The position numbers and the translations under genes were made by a program. The notes below the pieces were generated by a model, which did no database searches, had not been told where the DNA came from, and saw nothing but the letters and a program-made list of their open reading frames with translations. A stretch of DNA of 64,000 nucleotides. Source: Nostoc sp. MG11. Lineage in GTDB: Bacteria > Cyanobacteriota > Cyanobacteriia > Cyanobacteriales > Nostocaceae. The stretch lies in assembly GCF_014904695.1 (NCBI RefSeq), contig NZ_JACXXN010000001.1:434001-498000 (forward strand), given 5' to 3'. Shown one piece after another: positions 26,517 to 35,730 of the stretch. Every line of letters starts with the position of its first letter. The stretch's first letter is position 1.

Positions 26517-26599
26517 GTTTCATAACGCTACTTTTACTATTCTTAATTAAGAGTCATTTAATAAAATAGACTAATGCTCAGCAGTAATTCAGCTATTCA

Positions 26600-27298
26600 T
26601 CAGAGTTGTACGAATACTGATAAACCCAATAAGAAAAATACTATCCCAATTACAGCAATAATTATTTGAACACCTATAGGGTTATACCGCAGCATCATAA
26701 AAGTGCCTAGATTGAAGCTACTGTGAATGATAGAACCAGGAAAAATGAAAAGAGACCATTTTGCTAATAAAAGCGTAAAACCAATGTGGAATGCAGTAGC
26801 AGAAAAACGCTCTATTATTCCTAAAAAAGGTGCTGATTCCGTTAGCATACCAAGTTCTTGAAGATACTCCCTAAGTTGGATAGCTTCTTCGTCATTTTTA
26901 TGGATGAGTGTGGTAATTAAATATCCGCTTAAAACAGCATACGCCACTTCAATTCCTCCCCAACCTAGACCAATTGAGTAGGCAGAAATAAAGTCCTTGC
27001 TTACTAGTGTTAGCGTACATAATCTGATTAACTCTTCTATTGGCCCTGAAGAGAGAACCACCCAACGCTGACCTACTTCGGTTGAACTAGCTTTTTTGTT
27101 TGCTATCAGTGCTACTGGGCCCCTAAGTATAAGCGCAACAATCCATGCAACAATACCCAAACCAACTAACTTCCAAAGTAGTTCTTTACCCCAAATCAAA
27201 GGCAGTAAACCAAACCCCACTGGAATCAGGAGATAAAATGGTGTTGCCAAAATAAATTGACGAAAGCTAGGTAAAGACGTTGCTGTTGGTGTTGACAT
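26600..27298 (-). CDS. Putative intramembrane protease, YhfC/CPBP-like
   Basis: This 232-residue protein has about six or seven membrane helices. It carries GPIEELIRL (an EE..R-like motif), FHIGFTLLL and IHSSFNLG, the Glu/His layout of YhfC and CPBP-type membrane peptidases. It is upstream of the precursors on the same strand, separated by the repeat element. Family members take part in bacteriocin maturation, immunity or membrane-protein turnover; which applies here is unknown. Confidence 0.65.
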   Translation of the reverse strand: MSTPTATSLPSFRQFILATPFYLLIPVGFGLLPLIWGKELLWKLVGLGIVAWIVALILRGPVALIANKKASSTEVGQRWVVLSSGPIEELIRLCTLTLVSKDFISAYSIGLGWGGIEVAYAVLSGYLITTLIHKNDEEAIQLREYLQELGMLTESAPFLGIIERFSATAFHIGFTLLLAKWSLFIFPGSIIHSSFNLGTFMMLRYNPIGVQIIIAVIGIVFFLLGLSVFVQL

Positions 27299-27688
27299 TA
27301 AGTGTCCCTTGTCGTGACTGTTTTTACTTAATTGATTAGAACTACCTCAAATCCTGACTTTTCATAAAATGTTTTGAAATCTTTGTGGAGGCTAGAGGTA
27401 GAGTGTAGGAGTTGATAAATTTGCAATGCATCCTAGTTCTTAATTCTCAACGCCTTACACCTAAAAGCCCGTTAAATGAAGAATTTATGCTCATTTTAGT
27501 GCCATTCTTGCAAGGTGTGAAATTACCGAAAAGAATTTTTTGGACAACACTGTTACAGTGATGTCTTCAATCTTCCTCATAAATTAGACTTTACAAATAT
27601 CCTCTAAACGCAAACCAGGAACCCCGGTTTTTTGAATAAACCGGGGTTCTCATATCCCAACTAACCTGATTAAGTTATGGCGCAACCT
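27299..27688. other. Intergenic region with palindromic repeat
   Basis: No gene was found in this stretch. A strong inverted repeat, GAACCCCGGTTT (27619-27630) with AAACCGGGGTTC (27638-27649), lies downstream of the CPBP gene. It is a frequent cyanobacterial extragenic palindrome and may also stop transcription. Confidence 0.5.
27619..27649. repeat. AACCCCGGTTT extragenic palindrome
   Basis: It has perfect 12-bp arms with a 7-nt loop. It stands 40 bp after the stop of the CPBP gene, so it could serve as its terminator, though no T run follows in the minus direction. Confidence 0.6.
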
Positions 27689-28585
27689 TTACTTTGACAT
27701 TACAGGCTCTTTAGCTAAGAAATAATCGTAGGCGAAAAGACCTATAATTACGATGGCGATCGCAATCAGTCCTGCTAACCCAGTTATCCCAACCGTTAAA
27801 TCGTTTCCTCCCTTAATCAGCGAAATAGGGAGTACAGCAAGTGCATTAGTTGTGCCATGCATAATAGCTGCCGCAATAACTGATTTTGATTTGATTCTGA
27901 TGTAACTATATATAGGGGATAATAATAAAGTCAAAATTGTCATCATAAGCACACCAATTTGAGGATGCTGAGGATAATTATGTCCTTGCAAAATTAATGG
28001 AGCGTGCCATACTCCCCAAGTTAGACCGATAATTGCTGATGACTTCCAGAAACCCATAAAATTAAGTTCTGTTTGCAAAAGTCCTCGCCAGCCTAATTCT
28101 TCACCAAAACCAAAAACTGCGTTAATTGTCACACCTGCAATCAAACCTTGCAGTATTCTTGTCAATATCAAAACATAGCTTGGCACAGCAGCTAAATCAC
28201 TTTGGATTTGTTTTAATTCTTCTGGCGTAACGATAGATTTAATCCGCTCTAATTCCTCTGACATGGTTGGAGAGTATTCAACGCCAGGAAACAGTAAGCT
28301 AATAGCTAAAGTAGCAAATACAATTATCAAAGGTAGTAGCCATGCTACCAAAAACCACTTATTTAACTTCCAAGATAACCCTAAAGATTTTAAAGATTCT
28401 CTGTAAATCAATTTCTGGGTAATGATAGCAATAAGCATAGGTATAAACATATAAACCGCAGTGACAATCAGTGCGTTAGGCATGACCCATTTCCCGCCTA
28501 GTGCAAAGTAAAGAGCTATCAGAAGATAATTGCTTAGGAAAGTAAAAACAATAAATAACAAAGCTTTTTTTATGTTTCTATTCAT
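27689..28585 (-). CDS. CPBP-family intramembrane metalloprotease
   Basis: This protein of about 298 residues has roughly eight helices and the full Abi/CPBP motif set: GFGEELGWRGLLQ (EExxxR), TWGVWHAPL (FxxxH-like) and a late HGTTNAL (HxxxN-like). GTG at 28588 is an alternative start directly before the ATG. CPBP proteases are common beside bacteriocin genes, where they give self-immunity or help maturation. It lies between the exporter genes and the precursors on the same strand, supporting a role in this locus (inference). Confidence 0.85.
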   Translation of the reverse strand: MNRNIKKALLFIVFTFLSNYLLIALYFALGGKWVMPNALIVTAVYMFIPMLIAIITQKLIYRESLKSLGLSWKLNKWFLVAWLLPLIIVFATLAISLLFPGVEYSPTMSEELERIKSIVTPEELKQIQSDLAAVPSYVLILTRILQGLIAGVTINAVFGFGEELGWRGLLQTELNFMGFWKSSAIIGLTWGVWHAPLILQGHNYPQHPQIGVLMMTILTLLLSPIYSYIRIKSKSVIAAAIMHGTTNALAVLPISLIKGGNDLTVGITGLAGLIAIAIVIIGLFAYDYFLAKEPVMSK

Positions 28586-28718
28586 CACTTTACCTATTGT
28601 GATTAATTTTGATATTGTGCATGAACATTTGATATAAAAAACTTACGTGATAATTGCGATAAAAAGGCTGGTCAATAGATATAACAAGCTTTGTAGTCTT
28701 TAATCAGACAATATGAAA

Positions 28719-30242
28719 CTACAATTTTACTCCTCCTTGCTGTAATTTCTTAAATGGGTCAAGAATAAAATCAATAATCCGGCGTTGGCGCACAATTACT
28801 TCTACCGTCGCTGTATCACCAGGACGCAAATCAGCACATTTATTCGCTGTAAAAATACAATTTTGATTCAAGGCAATTTTTAAATCGTAAGCTGATACTT
28901 TACCATTAGGTGTGTCTACTTGTATGGTAGTAGGAGATATTTCTAATAATTTCCCTTCTACTACTCCATAATCTTGAAATGGAAAAGCATCAAACTTTAA
29001 CTTAACTGGTAATCCTTTCTGTAAAGAACCACTTTCATCTGTTGGCATTTGCGCCCGTATGATTAAAGGCGAATTTATCGGCGCTATCTCCGAAACCATT
29101 GTACCAGGCTGCACTAAAGACCCTGCCTTTTCAATTGGCAACTTAAACACCGTACCACTCACAGGGGCTTTTAATACTCTTTGTTTTAATTGAAACTCCA
29201 ATGAGTTAATCTGAATTTTAGTTTGAGCAATTTCTGCCTGGAGTGTAGTAATTTCTGCTGTCAGATTTTTTAGTTGCTCCTCGCTTTTTAATGCCGCCAA
29301 CTTACCAGAATGAGTCAAAGTTCGATAACTCCTTTCTTGTTCTTCCAATCGCAGTTTGGCCTGATCAATATCTGCCTTGGCTTGCTGAATGCTGCGTTGA
29401 TAGTTACTTGTTTGTTCTGCAAAACGTAACTTTGCTTGTTGAATATCTGACTTGTTTTGTTCAAATATTTTTTGTTTTTCTTTAGCGATATCTTCTTTGT
29501 CTACGACTTGAATTTCTGAAACAATTCCTTCACGAGTTAACTTACTAAATCTTTCAACTTCTTTCCGGGCACTTGCTAAACTACTCTCTGCTAACTTAAT
29601 TACATCTTGATTATACTCAAGAGTCGTTTTTGCTTGATTAACTTGAGCTATTTTTTCTTCTTTTTGCAAATTATACGAATTCATAATAGTCTGATAGCTT
29701 TGTCGCGCTTGGTCAATTTGAACCTGCTTTTCTAACTCTTGAGCTTGATTTTGTTGTCGTTGTGTCGCCAAAGCTACAGCCAATTGATTTTTTAGTAAAT
29801 TTGACTGCGATCGCCGATTTAATTGACCTTCTAATTTATCTTTTGCCTGCCGTAATTCTGCATTAATTAATTCTGATTCCAGCACTAACAATGTCTGTCC
29901 ATCTTTAACTACATCACCTTCTTTTACCCTAATTGCTGTAACTATTCCCTCTACAGCAGCATCCAGTCTCACTGTGTTTCCTTGAGGCTCAAGTTGCCCT
30001 CTAGCTGTACCCGTTTCATCCACTTTAAACAGTATTGTCCAAGGTAAAATGATAGATACAAATACCACCAAAAAATATAGTAATCCTCTTGTCCAAACTT
30101 TAGGAAAGCTATCGAGTGATTCCTTAGTTACATTAGACCAATCATTAGTTAAAGTAGCTGTAACCGAAGAGGCTAAATTTTGAGAGTGCTGTTGATTATC
30201 GGGGATGTTGTTAGTAACTGATCCATTCAATGTATTTGGCAT
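28719..30242 (-). CDS. HlyD-family membrane fusion protein of the RiPP exporter
   Basis: This 507-residue adaptor has a membrane helix at about 52-72 (LLYFLVVFVSIILPWTILF), RGQLEPQGNTVRLDAAVEG opening the lipoyl domain, a long Gln/Lys/Glu coiled coil (about 130-350) and KAPVSGTVFKLPIEKAG before the beta-barrel. AGGAG precedes the ATG. It starts 49 bp behind the C39 exporter gene and should link it to an outer-membrane channel. It is not closely similar to the first HlyD protein (8753-10336) outside the general fold. Confidence 0.9.
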   Translation of the reverse strand: MPNTLNGSVTNNIPDNQQHSQNLASSVTATLTNDWSNVTKESLDSFPKVWTRGLLYFLVVFVSIILPWTILFKVDETGTARGQLEPQGNTVRLDAAVEGIVTAIRVKEGDVVKDGQTLLVLESELINAELRQAKDKLEGQLNRRSQSNLLKNQLAVALATQRQQNQAQELEKQVQIDQARQSYQTIMNSYNLQKEEKIAQVNQAKTTLEYNQDVIKLAESSLASARKEVERFSKLTREGIVSEIQVVDKEDIAKEKQKIFEQNKSDIQQAKLRFAEQTSNYQRSIQQAKADIDQAKLRLEEQERSYRTLTHSGKLAALKSEEQLKNLTAEITTLQAEIAQTKIQINSLEFQLKQRVLKAPVSGTVFKLPIEKAGSLVQPGTMVSEIAPINSPLIIRAQMPTDESGSLQKGLPVKLKFDAFPFQDYGVVEGKLLEISPTTIQVDTPNGKVSAYDLKIALNQNCIFTANKCADLRPGDTATVEVIVRQRRIIDFILDPFKKLQQGGVKL

Positions 30243-30291
30243 GATTTCTCCTGAACAAATTTTGGATTTTGGGTTGTAGAAACTTAGCGTG

Positions 30292-33066
30292 CTACATCTC
30301 TACTGCCATATTCAACTGCTGTTGATTCAAATAAAAGTAATGCCCTCGCTTTGCCATCAACTCTGAGTGAGTTCCGCTCTCAATCAACATGCCTCTATCT
30401 AGCACTAAAATCAAATCTGCATTCTGCACAGTTGAAAGACGGTGAGCAATAACCAAAGCGGTACGTCCTTTGAGAATTGTATTCAAATTCTTTTGAATAA
30501 TTCTTTCTGATTCTGTATCAAGATGAGAAGTCGCCTCATCTAAAATCAATAACCGAGGATTGCCTAATAAAGCTCTGGCTATAGCAATTCGCTGGCGTTG
30601 TCCACCAGACAACAACCCTCCACCTTCACCAATCTGCGTTTCATAACCCATCGGTAAGTTTTTAATAAATTCATTAGCGCCCGCTAGTTTTGCTGCTTCA
30701 ATAACCTCTGACAAACTTACTTCAGGATGTCCTAAACTAATATTTTCCCGAATCGTACCGCCAAACAAAAAGGTGTTTTGGTCAACAACTCCCACCTGCT
30801 GACGTAAAGAACGCAAGAAAATACTGTTAATATCCTGCCCATCAATCAACACTTTGCCATCCGTTGGCGGGTACAACCCCAAAACTAATTTAGAAATCGT
30901 CGTCTTTCCTGAACCACTGCGTCCCACTATTGCAACCGTTTGTCCTGGTTTTAGGATAAAACTCAGATTTTCCAAGACATTAATATCGCTTTCAGGGTGA
31001 TAGCGGAATGTTACGTTATTAAAGCAAATTTCCCCCTGAATTGGTGGTAAAGATTGCCGTGATTGATGGTTTAAGTCTTCCTCTGGTTCTGCATCTAATA
31101 CATCATTAATGCGTTCTACTGCAATTACAACTTCCTGCAATTCGTTCCACAATACGGTTAATCTTTGGAAGGGTGCAATAATATTATCTAGTAGCATATT
31201 AAATGCCACCAGTTGCCCAATAGTTAACTGATTTTGAATCACCAAATGTGCCCCAAACCATAGTAAGAGCGTGGTTGCCATTGCTTGAATTGTATTGCTA
31301 AATATTTGCAGACGATTGTTGATAATTTGTCCAGAGAAGTTAGTTTTTATCTCTTTATCTAGTAACTCTTCCCAATGCCAACGTACTGTTTGTTCCACTG
31401 CTGTAGCTTTAACTGTCCGCACACCAGTTAAGAATTCAATTAGATAACTACTCTCACTGGCAAAGGCATTAAAGATTTTCCGCGAAATCTTCTGTAAAAA
31501 AGGTGTAGCAATTAACGCTAGCAAGAAAAAAGGCGGCACAATCACCAATGACAATAACGCCATTTTCCAACTGTACCAAAACATCAATCCTACATAGATA
31601 AAGACCGTGAGTAAGTCCAGCAGAATAGACAACGCCTCACCAGAAAGGAAGCGTTGAATTTTCCGGTTTTCTTGTACGCGAGAGACGATATCCCCCACAT
31701 AATGCGACTCGAAGAATTTTAAAGGTAGCCGCAGAGTATGACCGATAAAACCAACAATTAACGCTAAATCGACTCTGTTGGCTGTGTGGTCAAGTAGATA
31801 CTGCCGTAACCCCATCATCGCTACCCGAAAGAGGCTAAACATCACCAATCCTAAGCCCACCGCTGTTAGAGTGAGTTCTGATCGCTGTACTACCACTCTG
31901 TCTAAAATCAACTGGGTAAATAGTGGGGTAATCAGCCCAAATATCTGAATAAATACGGAAGCGATGAATATTTCCAACATTACTAAGCCATGAGGCTTCA
32001 TTAATTCAAAGAATTGCCATGTTGTTGTTGTTGTCTCTTTGGCATCTTTGAACAAGACTGTGGGTTGTAGTAGTAGTGTATAGCCAGTCCAATTAGCTTT
32101 AAATTCAGCGTGACTGAGAGTGCATTGACCAATGGCTGGATCTGCTACAACGACCTTTTTCTGGCTGATTTCATGGACAACAATGTAGTGTTTTCCTTCC
32201 CAGTGGACAATTGCAGGTAATTTTTGCTTCGCTAGCTGGTCAAGACTTGCTTTTATCGGTCGTGTAGTGAAGCCGATACTTTCTGCTGCTGCCGATAATC
32301 CACGCAAGGATGCACCGTCACGGTTAACATTGGCGAGATCACGCAAGCGATTGATACTAAATTGTTTCCCCCAATATCTAGACACCATCACCAAACAAGC
32401 TACACCACAATCTGATGCACTTTGTTGGGCAAAAAAAGGATAGCGCCTAATCACCCTTTGCCATAGATGCCCGATTCGTTGTGTGGGAGTGGGTATGTAA
32501 GCTTTACTAATTTTTTTCTGTGGCTTTGGCTCTAACGCTGGCGTTGACGAACTATCATTATTAGATTCAACTGCGATCGCTACTGGAGAGTTATTAGAGC
32601 TAGTTAATAGGGAACTATGCGATGTCTGAGGACAAGCCGCTTCTCTGCTAGAGGCTCCGCCAACGCGTTTTTGCGCTTGAGTTGACAATTGCTCTCGGAT
32701 TTGTGGATACTTAGCCATCAATGGCAACAACACTTCACTAGGAACAAAGCACAAGTGCAGATTAATCGCAGCCCTAGCCATGTAAGGCTCAAACTCAGCC
32801 TTCGGAAACAAAGTGAATTCGCCAAAGGAATCTCCCGTCTCTAAAGTGGCAATTAACTCATCTGCCTCATCTAGCAACCTCACCTTGCCAGCAGTCACGA
32901 TGTAAATACCGGATGCAACTTCACCTTGCCAGAACTTTCCTACTTTCGGCTTGAGAACTTTAACTTGTTTAAGACAATGTTGGTATTCCTCTGCGGCAAG
33001 AGAACAGCCTAAAGTGTGGCTGAGCTGTTGCAAAGAAATTAATTGCTCGGATAGATTTTCCGCCAT
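30292..33066 (-). CDS. C39 peptidase-containing ABC exporter (PCAT) with cyclic-nucleotide-binding domain
   Basis: This 924-residue protein has four parts. Residues about 15-135 are a CNB-like domain (GDSFGEFTLFPK). A linker follows. The C39 protease domain (about 212-340) has the intact Cys motif QQSASDCGVACLVMVSRYWG (Cys about 220) and His in GKHYIVVHEIS. Membrane helices span about 360-640. The ATPase has VGRSGSGKTTISK, LSGGQRQRIAIARAL and LLILDEATS. PCATs cut leaders after Gly-Gly and export the core, so this fits both precursors at 25722-26171. The linker contains an in-frame dispersed repeat (32630-32668). The start overlaps the end of the HTH gene by 98 bp. Confidence 0.92.
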   Translation of the reverse strand: MAENLSEQLISLQQLSHTLGCSLAAEEYQHCLKQVKVLKPKVGKFWQGEVASGIYIVTAGKVRLLDEADELIATLETGDSFGEFTLFPKAEFEPYMARAAINLHLCFVPSEVLLPLMAKYPQIREQLSTQAQKRVGGASSREAACPQTSHSSLLTSSNNSPVAIAVESNNDSSSTPALEPKPQKKISKAYIPTPTQRIGHLWQRVIRRYPFFAQQSASDCGVACLVMVSRYWGKQFSINRLRDLANVNRDGASLRGLSAAAESIGFTTRPIKASLDQLAKQKLPAIVHWEGKHYIVVHEISQKKVVVADPAIGQCTLSHAEFKANWTGYTLLLQPTVLFKDAKETTTTTWQFFELMKPHGLVMLEIFIASVFIQIFGLITPLFTQLILDRVVVQRSELTLTAVGLGLVMFSLFRVAMMGLRQYLLDHTANRVDLALIVGFIGHTLRLPLKFFESHYVGDIVSRVQENRKIQRFLSGEALSILLDLLTVFIYVGLMFWYSWKMALLSLVIVPPFFLLALIATPFLQKISRKIFNAFASESSYLIEFLTGVRTVKATAVEQTVRWHWEELLDKEIKTNFSGQIINNRLQIFSNTIQAMATTLLLWFGAHLVIQNQLTIGQLVAFNMLLDNIIAPFQRLTVLWNELQEVVIAVERINDVLDAEPEEDLNHQSRQSLPPIQGEICFNNVTFRYHPESDINVLENLSFILKPGQTVAIVGRSGSGKTTISKLVLGLYPPTDGKVLIDGQDINSIFLRSLRQQVGVVDQNTFLFGGTIRENISLGHPEVSLSEVIEAAKLAGANEFIKNLPMGYETQIGEGGGLLSGGQRQRIAIARALLGNPRLLILDEATSHLDTESERIIQKNLNTILKGRTALVIAHRLSTVQNADLILVLDRGMLIESGTHSELMAKRGHYFYLNQQQLNMAVEM
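32630..32668 (-). repeat. Dispersed repeat inserted in frame in the exporter linker
   Basis: On the minus strand it reads GCGTTGGCGGAGCCTCTAGC.., a word family scattered through Nostoc-type genomes. It encodes VGGASSREAACPQ between the CNB and C39 domains, where length changes should be tolerated. Confidence 0.6.
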
Positions 33067-33682
33067 GAATGTCTGAATTAGTATTTAATTTTACTGAATT
33101 AACAGGTAAAAAATCGTTAGTAATCGGCATCTGTTGAGATTCCAGATCGCAAATCAGGATTTTGGAATTTTTTGTCTGAACAGAGGTATTATTTTCTTTA
33201 TTAGGCTTTGGTTTACAGGACAAGCCCATCTGTTTTAACAAACGATTAATATGGCGATCGCTTAAATCAATTCCAAATTCTTTCGACAGATGTTTATTCA
33301 GCCAATTCCCTGTCCAGCGCGTAAAAGGATAGCCGTAATCACGAGGGCTATGGTTTACTAGTTCTTTCAATCGTTCCAAATATTCCTGATTCACTGTCTT
33401 AGGGCCACCAATTGGACAGTCCTGCCACTGGTGCGCCATCCCAGCACGCGCTATATGTGTCCAATGGCGCACTGTCGCTGGACAACATCCCAAAATTTGA
33501 CTAATCTCTGTTTGGGATTTACCCTCGTCCGCCAACAACATAATTTCAATACGCTGGTGGTAGAACTGAGGTAAATCCTCTTGCATACTTTTTTGCAACA
33601 GTTTACGCTGAAACGCATTCAGAAACTTACCTTTAAAGGGTACTGAATTCTGGGCGTTAGAGGTTCCTTGATGATGTGACAT
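32969..33682 (-). CDS. Helix-turn-helix protein, transposase-N-terminus-like
   Basis: This 237-residue protein has an HTH with EGKSQTEISQILGCCPATVRHW (residues about 53-75) and a winged-helix-like segment YPFTRWTGNWLNKHLSKEFGIDLSDRHINRLLKQMGL, as in IS630-type transposase N-termini. The catalytic DDE domain is missing; the last 60 residues are low-complexity and overlap the exporter start. It is intact at both ends with a start 98 bp before the overlap partner ends, so it may be a domesticated DNA-binding regulator of the exporter operon. Confidence 0.75.
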   Translation of the reverse strand: MSHHQGTSNAQNSVPFKGKFLNAFQRKLLQKSMQEDLPQFYHQRIEIMLLADEGKSQTEISQILGCCPATVRHWTHIARAGMAHQWQDCPIGGPKTVNQEYLERLKELVNHSPRDYGYPFTRWTGNWLNKHLSKEFGIDLSDRHINRLLKQMGLSCKPKPNKENNTSVQTKNSKILICDLESQQMPITNDFLPVNSVKLNTNSDIHGGKSIRAINFFATAQPHFRLFSCRRGIPTLS

Positions 33683-33801
33683 AATTGTAAATTAGCAATT
33701 GACATGATCAAGTAATATTCATTGCTTAAAAACATTCCTTGAATATCCACAAACTAATATTCAATAAAGATATTTCATCACTAAAGTTCCTCAATGTGAG
33801 C

Positions 33802-34536
33802 CTAAAACTTATGAATAACTTCCAAGTTTTCAGTTTGTTGTTTCAGCCAGGTATGAAACAAATCAGAAAGAATTTTAGAAAACAATTTCTGATCTAATTG
33901 CGGTTGAATAATTTCCTCAACTAAAATTAGGTGTGCACCCGAAGAAGTAACAATTGGTTTGAGAAGATGCGGTGGCTTAACAGCAAAAACAGCCGCAGAA
34001 ATCTCCGGTTTTAAATCATTTCGGGTTACTATCCCTCGATACCCGCCTTTGCGGCGTAATTCTGTATCCTGGATATATTTGTGAGCTACATCATAGAAAC
34101 TCATCTCGTCTTGCTGAATGATATAAAACAGTTCTATTGCCAAATCTTGATCATCTATAATTAGCTCATAAATAGCTACGCACATGTAATCGAAGTAATT
34201 TTCAAAGAAATAAGGTTCAACTTTATCTTTAAATAAATGAGCAGCTAACTTTCCAGAGATAACTGTGTTATGAACTAATTCTTCAAAATCATCTACAGAA
34301 AGACCTTTCTTTTCTAACCACGCCAATGTATCATTAGCATTTTCCAGGCGGTTTATGAGTCTGAATTTGTCTGCTGCCTGCTGAAGTTCCTCGGTTTCTG
34401 TTGTGATGCCTGCACTAGCAGCAGCACTCTCAATTACCTGACGGCAAAGAATCTCTTCAATTATTTCAGTAATTTTGAAAGATAGCTTGATTTGATGAAG
34501 AACATCTTTGCTATTAATGATGGTTGTCTCTGACAT
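33802..34536 (-). CDS. PpiC/SurA-type peptidyl-prolyl isomerase-like protein (exporter side)
   Basis: This 244-residue protein is built like the one at 21390-22154: a helical N-terminal half (EILCRQVIESAAASAGITTETEELQQAADKFRLINRL) and a parvulin-like C-terminal half (FYDVAHKYIQDTELRRKGGYRG; LLKPIVTSSGAHLILVEEI). There is no signal peptide. AGGAG stands before the ATG. It is the promoter-proximal gene of the exporter side. It may keep the hydrophobic, beta-prone precursors export-competent (inference). Confidence 0.8.
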   Translation of the reverse strand: MSETTIINSKDVLHQIKLSFKITEIIEEILCRQVIESAAASAGITTETEELQQAADKFRLINRLENANDTLAWLEKKGLSVDDFEELVHNTVISGKLAAHLFKDKVEPYFFENYFDYMCVAIYELIIDDQDLAIELFYIIQQDEMSFYDVAHKYIQDTELRRKGGYRGIVTRNDLKPEISAAVFAVKPPHLLKPIVTSSGAHLILVEEIIQPQLDQKLFSKILSDLFHTWLKQQTENLEVIHKF

Positions 34537-35730
34537 GATGTTTCTCCTAGCTTATTCATTTGTTGTCAATTTTAGAAGAAATAAAATATAGAGTACTCGA
34601 TCAAAGGGGGTCATAATTGAGCTAACGAAAGCCTGTTGTTCTTGGAAGACACGCACCATATATCACCCAAAAAAGAGGGTAATCGCTATGATAATAAGTA
34701 ATGTTAAGTATTCTTCGGTAGGTTTCCTAAAAACCCTCCAGTAACAGCCACAGGTTTTGACAGACTCCACCACCGTGGAAAGTTAATCTTTAAATAATTT
34801 AGTATGTAAGTGATGTTATCATGAAACAATTTTTCTGACACTAAATTTTGGAGTATTGTTGCAAAAAATTCTTAAGAATCTGAAAATTCTTTTAGAAAGT
34901 TAACTTTTATACAATCACTCTAAAGGCTTGGGCAATAAATTCTGATTTTAAATTCTGACTTGCATCTATGAACCTGCCTTTTACGAATCATATACATCGT
35001 TTCATAACCAAGAAGTGTGATTATCACTGTATGAAATGATTTAAAGTTTCAATCCTGATTTAAGCGATCGCTTCATAAATCAATGAACTGATTTGATATA
35101 CCTATTTAAGTACTTGATTCGCCATAATTTACACTCCTTGGCTAAGTTTTATTCTTTTTTAAGCTCATAAATTGCAATTAAATCAGCAATATTTTTATTT
35201 ACATTAATTGCTCTATGAGTTCTATTGTGACAAGCTTTTAAAGCTTTTCGGAAAGAGCGGTGCTACTTAAATAGATATCTGGAGTTGATTTACGAGTTGC
35301 CAGAGAGCATCATCTTTGATACAAGTTTTACTTTTACCAGACGAGCCTTAGTCTTTGCAACAGAACTAGCTCAAATCAAAAAGGTACTTGTGTAACTATA
35401 CAGACATTCCGATTTAGTTAATCATAGTTGTATGACGTTTATCAACTGCTACATGCTAATAGCCGTCGAGTCTAGCGCACTCAACGTTTCCCAATGCCAG
35501 TTAAGCAAGTAGTATCAATTATATCTTTTGACAAATTCTCTAACCAACATAAAAAGGTTTGACAATTATGAACACAAAAGACATGAAGATTGAAAAATAG
35601 CCCTATATCATACAGCTTCAAATATTTTGCTGATATCACTTAATAAGGCAATATTTTTGTTTTGTCTTATTAAAGTAGTGTTGTGCTTGTTCTAGCCTGA
35701 GTTATCTTGCAAATATACAAATGCAACTTC
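34537..35730. other. 1.2-kb gap between the RiPP and PUFA-like loci
   Basis: Divergent genes flank this AT-rich region, so it should hold promoters for both sides. No intact gene is visible. At 35231-35395 there is a 54-codon open stretch without start codon (RYLELIYELPESIIFDTSFT..TELAQIKKVLV, then stop) whose protein-like composition suggests the remnant of a lost gene. A HIP1 octamer lies near 35064. Confidence 0.45.
35231..35395 (+). pseudogene. Possible 3' gene remnant
   Basis: This open frame runs from a TGA (35228-35230) to TAA (35393-35395) with no start codon. Its translation has a balanced, globular-protein-like composition ending LVFATELAQIKKVLV. I do not recognise the family. It could be the tail of a gene lost by deletion, or chance. 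Confidence 0.2.

Noticed and set aside
32969-33682. Complete insertion sequence of the IS630 type
   Set aside because: Only the HTH/winged-helix part is present; no DDE domain and no terminal inverted repeats were seen.
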